Assembly (NCBI GenBank): GCA_018389105.1
Contig: JACATO010001085.1
Coordinates: forward strand, 1-64,000
DNA length: 64,000 nt
Reading direction: 5' to 3'
Source of the DNA: Nautilus pompilius
Lineage: Eukaryota > Mollusca > Cephalopoda > Nautilida > Nautilidae
Shown here: positions 59,232 through 64,000 of the stretch, piece by piece
How positions within the stretch are numbered: the first letter of the stretch is position 1
Layout: the number at the start of each line of letters is the position of its first letter
Translations under genes and position numbers: made by a program
The notes under the pieces: model-generated
The model's database searches: none
What the model was told of the DNA's origin: nothing
What the model saw: the letters and a program-made list of their open reading frames with translations, nothing else

Positions 59232-60656
59232 AATATAATTTCATCGAGGAGATACGGAAATGGATTTCTAATCAGTATAAGCAGTCTGAAATCGCACGTT
59301 AATCCTGACCTACCGCTTGGTTGCTTGGCTTAGCTGTTGGCCAGACTAGAACAAAAGTTTACGCTATAGTAACAAAGCTGAAAATTATGAAAATGGCGGT
59401 GACTAGTCGTATGGCTGATGTGCGCTACCTGGAGCATCTGGGAGTCGGGGCGAACTGTGACGGGGTTTGTCACAGCTGAACCGCTTGAAGATATTTTAAA
59501 TCTTTTTATAGGTGCCGATATCTGGATAGCCTCTTAGCATTTTGGGGAATTTAATACAACTTTTCTCGCACCAGTGAGAAAACTGTTAAAAAGCAGTTGC
59601 TTCCCTTGAACTGACTAATATTTGCGTCGGAAGGGGAAAGAAGACAGACTGCAAATTTTAGCCATTTTAAAAAAAAAAAAAAAATTTATATTGTAGCGAA
59701 TTTATTTTTTGCACACTTGAGGATATTAGCAGGATCAAAAAATACTTTCTTTGTTTATTTATTCTTTCTCATCTGATTTTGTAGCATCTAGAGATTCGGC
59801 TAATAATAATAATAGGAAAAATATGTATTTCACAGACAATGAATATCAAATAAATTGACGTAGACCCAACTCATAATACAGTATTTACAATTTCAGTATG
59901 TTATTTCGTTTTTAATCTTGAAATTATTTTCCTATTTTCTTTAAAATTTCTTCTTAATTACACAAAATTATTAATTTAATCTTATTTAGCCTCTTGAATA
60001 AAAAGATGTGTGATATAATAAGATTAATATAATTAGTTTTTATATTTTTTAAAAAAATTCTTATTTTAAGCATTTCTCCGTTTATTTATCATTTTGTTTT
60101 TTTTTGGTATTAATTTATGCAATTGTTACAGTTTTATTGTTGGTAATTTGAAAAATGTTGAAATTTTAAATGCAAACAGTTAAAAAATTTTATTAGAAAG
60201 TGCTTATTTAACTGGTAATGTATTGTAATCAGTAGTAGTACTTTTATATCAGGATCTATTTAAGAGCATTGGTAAATTAAAGAATGAGGGGGATATCTCA
60301 AAAGTAATCATTAATTTTCACATGGTTTTAATAGTTAGAAACTTTGGCTCAATTATGAATTTACATCCTTTCTTTTCTGTAAGCAAACTTGAATTTTAAA
60401 TTGTGTATTCCCAATGTCATAGACCATATATTAAAAAAATATATATATAATTATAATTTTTAAAAAAGAAGCTATTTTTTGTGATTTTACAGCAAAATTC
60501 CTGCTTTCATCACATGGTAATGCCAGTGCAATTTTTTTATTGTGGTTTAGTTAAAAATGATTTATCAATCAATCTAGTTTGTGTTTGTTTATAATTTTTT
60601 TAATTAGAAAGGGGAATTAAATAAATTTTCCATTTATAAAAGTTATCTCCCATTAA

Positions 60657-60658
<2 letters not shown>

Positions 60659-60700
<42 letters not shown>

Positions 60701-60736
60701 TATTATTATTATTATTATTGTTGTTGTTGTTGTTGC
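60659..60736. repeat. (TTA)n/(GTT)n microsatellite
   Basis: About 60 bp of ATT repeats followed by TTGTTGTTGTTG. Confidence 0.95.
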
Positions 60737-62012
60737 AGTTTTTTTTTCACTTGACCTATTTTATATTAGTCCATTTTCATCTAAATTATTTACCAAAGCC
60801 AAATTGATAGTGGTTGTGAGGATCACAAATTTGATTTCTCTAAGTCTAAATCATAATGAAGATAAACGACAGATACATTTCAAAATTGCTCCTAAAATTC
60901 TGTTTTACAAAAATTATGCCTTCACATGTTATTGTTAATTTAGCTATGAATTTTTGTGGCCCATTATCATATTTGATTGTTCTGTATCATCAGTTAGTTA
61001 TTTTTTAAAAAAGTTAGTATACATAACATATTCATGGATTATGCAGCAAATGTTAAATGGTCATTTATCTGACAGCTGGTTTATACCAATTCTGCATAGA
61101 GCAAAAGTTATTTAGGTTCTTAAATTGATAAATATTACTTGTTAAAATTCTGTTTTGCCTTTTCAAATTAGAAGTAAAAATTCCATTATTCGATTATTGT
61201 CTCATGTTCTTAAAAAAAATAAATATAACTTGTGTATTTTTAAACAAATACCCGATCTTGTCTGAGTGAATGCTACCTGTTAAGGGAAATCGCTCTTTGA
61301 TGATTTTTGATTGCCAAAACCTTTCTAATGTTGCTGTTACTATTAATTAGCACTAAAATTTCCATTCATTTAGGATTGTAGGTTAAAATGCTTGCCAAAA
61401 GATTTTTTTTAAAAAAGAACTAAAAGTTTTATCGACTCTTGATTAAATATTTTGTTCTTATCAATATCCAGTTTAAGAATGCCAATTTCTTATGTGACCC
61501 CATGATGCACATCTTTAGTAAACTATTTATCAAAGCTGTTGTAAATTGTTTGATAGGACAGCTGAAGATACAATTCCAGAAGTTGCAAAGATGCTTGTAG
61601 ATTATATACATGCAGCTTAAATAAATGATGAATTTGATTTGACTACAATTTGGCAAACTTATTTTATTCTCTACTTGACAATACTAAGTTCTCTTTATTT
61701 AAACCTGCTAAAGCAAAAAAAAAAAACAGCTAACCACATGACCTAAGAGGTAGTTCTTTTTTAAAAGTTAACATATGTTACATTTTATTTACCATCTATA
61801 TGCTGATATATTTTTTGAAGTAGAAGAATAAATGAAATGGTCAAATATATTTTAAAAATTTGATTTAAAGATCACTAGTTATTGTCTATCAAAAATTGTA
61901 TCCTTTTGGTTATGTTTCATATAAAAAATTTTTCTAATTGCTTAATTAAATTTGTAAAAGTATGTAGCTATCTTTAGTGATGTTATATATATATATATAT
62001 ATCTCCTATATA

Positions 62013-63533
62013 CACTGGCTGGCCACTTTATGTACCCTTTCAGACTTTGGCCTGACCTGAGCTGCAGATGCAAATTAGGCCCTTCACATGGTGATCCCTG
62101 CAGCACTATATATGACTTGGAAAAGCACATTTGCAGTCAATCCAACGGATATGGGAAAGCAAGACATTACAATGTAGGAAAGAAGCTTGATAGTGGCTGC
62201 ACATCTAGCAGGTATTTTAGTGACCAAGACATTAGCCATTTGAGTTTATCAACAATGGCAAAAAGTATTTTTGGAAAATTTAAATAGTGAATGTGGACAG
62301 AGCTGCAGAAAAAAGTTAGCCCGCTGCCAAGGTTTTTTCAGATGTCTCTTCCCTACCACTATCTAGTACCACACATTCTTAAAGAAAAGAAATTTCTTAG
62401 CAGACACAAAGATTTTAATATAAACCATTATGAAGGAACAAATAGCGAAGCGAGAAATTATATAACCTGATAAAACAAAAGGTACTAACTTAACTAATCA
62501 AAAAAGATTGCTTGCTTGCTTTCTTCCTACTGCCCAGAATCTTGGCAACTTGGTGACTTTCTGTAGCTTTGGATATGGAAAAAGGCAGAGACATTACAGC
62601 ATTCAAAAGGACGTGATTTTGGATGCACATCTAGCAGGTGTAACAGTTGCCAAGATGGGGCTTTTTTTGTAGGCTGCTCCAAGACATCAGTCATTTGAGT
62701 TTATCAGCAGTGATGAAAGGTGAAGAAAATATCTGGTGCCAGAGGTGGGGGGATTATGGATGCAAACACATAGTGACAGAAAGAAGAGATAGGCAGTCAG
62801 ACAGGATAGTAAAGTCTAACTATCATCAAACAATAGATGACACATTCAATGTAGGGCAATCCATATTCATCTTTAACCATGCCTTACAAAGAATGAACTA
62901 GGGCAGTAGGAATCTATTGCATAAACTACTGATCACAATTACCAATATGAAAAGATGCTTTGTATGATGTAAGGTGCACAGACATTGGACTAAGGAAGAC
63001 TGGCAAAAGGTGATGTTGTCTGAAGGGCATGCTTCACCTTTTTTGCACAGAGCTGAGAAGACAGATTTGGAGAAAGCCACACAAATCTCTCTGTGGTCCC
63101 AATTTCCAAGCCTTTGTTGGTAGTTATTGTTTGGGGCATGTTTTTCTAGCATACCCTTGGCCTCTTGGTCCTTTAGAAGGCAGGATGACTGCCAAAATAT
63201 GCCGCAGCATCATTTTCGATCAAGTGCTTTCATTGATGCTTCATATATATCCTAATAGGGACAGCTACTTCCAAGATGGCAATTTTCCCATCAGCTGTGC
63301 TCACATTGTGCATTGATGATTTGAGAAACATGCCAGAGATTGCAGGCATCTCCAATGGCCTGCATAATTCTGGATCTCAATCTAATTAAGCGTCTGTGGA
63401 ATGAACTTTAAAAATGCATTTGCCATTACAATCCTCTTCCTATCTCATTCAATACATTGTGTGCAATATTAATAACTGAATGGATAAATATTCTTTGCAT
63501 CATGTCATGTCCAAATAAAGTGACCAGCTAGTG
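62013..63533 (+). mobile_element. Degenerate Tc1-like element with both ends
   Basis: The left end CACTGGCTGGCCACTTTATG and the right end (read inward) CACTAGCTGGTCACTTTATT are matching inverted repeats of a widespread Tc1-like family; TA precedes the left end. The element is 1521 bp. Transposase motifs: ILDAHLAGVTVAKM (N-terminal), then in the frame 63029-63316 RRQIWRKPHKSLCGPNF and FLAYPWPLGPLEGRMTAK, the known region between the first two catalytic acids. Frame breaks are numerous. The N-terminal segment is present twice (about 62160-62265 and 62588-62715). Confidence 0.85.
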
Positions 63534-63551
63534 TGTGTGTGTGTGTGTGTG

Positions 63552-63599
<48 letters not shown>

Positions 63600-63600
63600 A
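63531..63600. repeat. (TG)n/(TA)n microsatellite
   Basis: The 3' edge of the Tc1 element runs into TGTGTG, then about 50 bp of TA repeats, which also form the target of the next element. Confidence 0.95.
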
Positions 63601-64000
63601 CAGTATTGAAAATAATTATGGAAACAGAAGGAAAAAACTAAGTACAAATGCAAATAACAATATAATTACATCTCATATGTAAAAATGAAATGTACCAAAG
63701 TATAGACATTTGTTGATATAGTACACTATTTCATGCAAGCAATCAGAAAGTGCCACATTGCAGAAGGACTATAAAAGTTTAGGCAGTGATATTGTGGTGT
63801 AGTGTGGTGAATACTATGGCTTCTGGAAAAAAATTACATGAAAAACATATAGAAATCAAAGTCTTAGCTATTGAAGGCTACTTTCAGAAGAAGCTGCATG
63901 GCAGACTCTGAGAAAGATTTGTGAAACTGATATTGTTGACAATATTGCAGCTGAGAAAGCAAACCCAAACTCTCCAAAAGTAATGTTAAGTATTTCGCCG
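63601..64000 (+). mobile_element. Start of a second Tc1-like element, truncated by the window
   Basis: CAGTATTGAAAATAATTATG, preceded by TA, looks like a Tc1-type terminus. An ATG at 63816 opens MASGKKLHEKHIEIKVLAIE before a frame change; a neighbouring frame continues with EEAAWQTLRKICETDIVDNI. The arrangement fits a transposase N-terminus after a 215-bp leader. The element continues past 64000. Confidence 0.55.

Larger units (their letters stand above)
58773..62012. other. AT-rich stretch, possible intron of a third paralogue
   Basis: No coding exon seen. Contains (TG)/(TA) repeats at 59160-59231 and (TTA)n/(GTT)n at 60659-60736. Confidence 0.35.

Noticed and set aside
1-64000. CRISPR arrays, operons, prophage or bacterial insertion sequences
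   Set aside because: The window is eukaryotic; the only regular array is the minisatellite, whose units are contiguous without unique spacers.

Overview
This is nuclear DNA from an animal. The genes have introns and splice sites, there are no operons or Shine-Dalgarno sites, and the sequence is full of DNA transposons, tRNA-derived SINE-like pieces, trinucleotide microsatellites and one long minisatellite. The protein families (kinase-less FGF receptor-like Ig protein, ZNF800-like zinc fingers) and the mix of mariner, Tc1, Tigger, hAT and Merlin remnants fit an invertebrate, probably a lophotrochozoan. A mollusc, and within molluscs a cephalopod, is plausible, but that is inference and not proven by any single sequence here.

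Layout. 1-9 kb: mostly non-coding, with a perfect 20-bp hairpin, a tRNA-Gly-like relic and a broken ZMYM/TTF-type hAT transposase. 9-20 kb: an inverted 644-bp duplication (10808-11451 and 18532-19175), whose arms carry a Tc1-like transposase fragment, brackets a 7-kb segment. That segment contains an intact single-exon gene for a secreted or surface three-Ig FGFR-like protein with no kinase (15859-16962). 21.9-24.3 kb: a mariner element complete to its inverted repeats but frameshifted, then a second mariner remnant. 24.4-26.4 kb: a minisatellite of about 53 copies of a 37-39 bp unit. 28.7-35 kb: a SINE-like repeat, a deletion derivative of a hAT element with target-site duplication, a CpG-rich stretch with a G-quadruplex motif, and pogo/Tigger-like elements.

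36.7-59 kb: an AT-rich locus with two tandem ZNF800-like zinc-finger genes on the + strand (39731-44079 and 52843-54456). A probable non-coding first exon at about 36.7 kb recurs, diverged but recognisable, at about 58.7 kb, which suggests a third paralogue starting there and running off the window. Both zinc-finger genes are broken by small frame changes, which are either assembly indels or early decay. 45-48 kb between them holds transposon debris including a Merlin (IS1595-type) transposase fragment. 62.0-64.0 kb: a degenerate Tc1-like element with both ends, followed by the start of a second one.

The clear protein-coding loci are the FGFR-like gene and the zinc-finger genes. The FGFR-like product would act outside the cell, probably binding FGF or heparan sulfate. 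The zinc-finger proteins would be nuclear. Nothing in the sequence links the two groups functionally.
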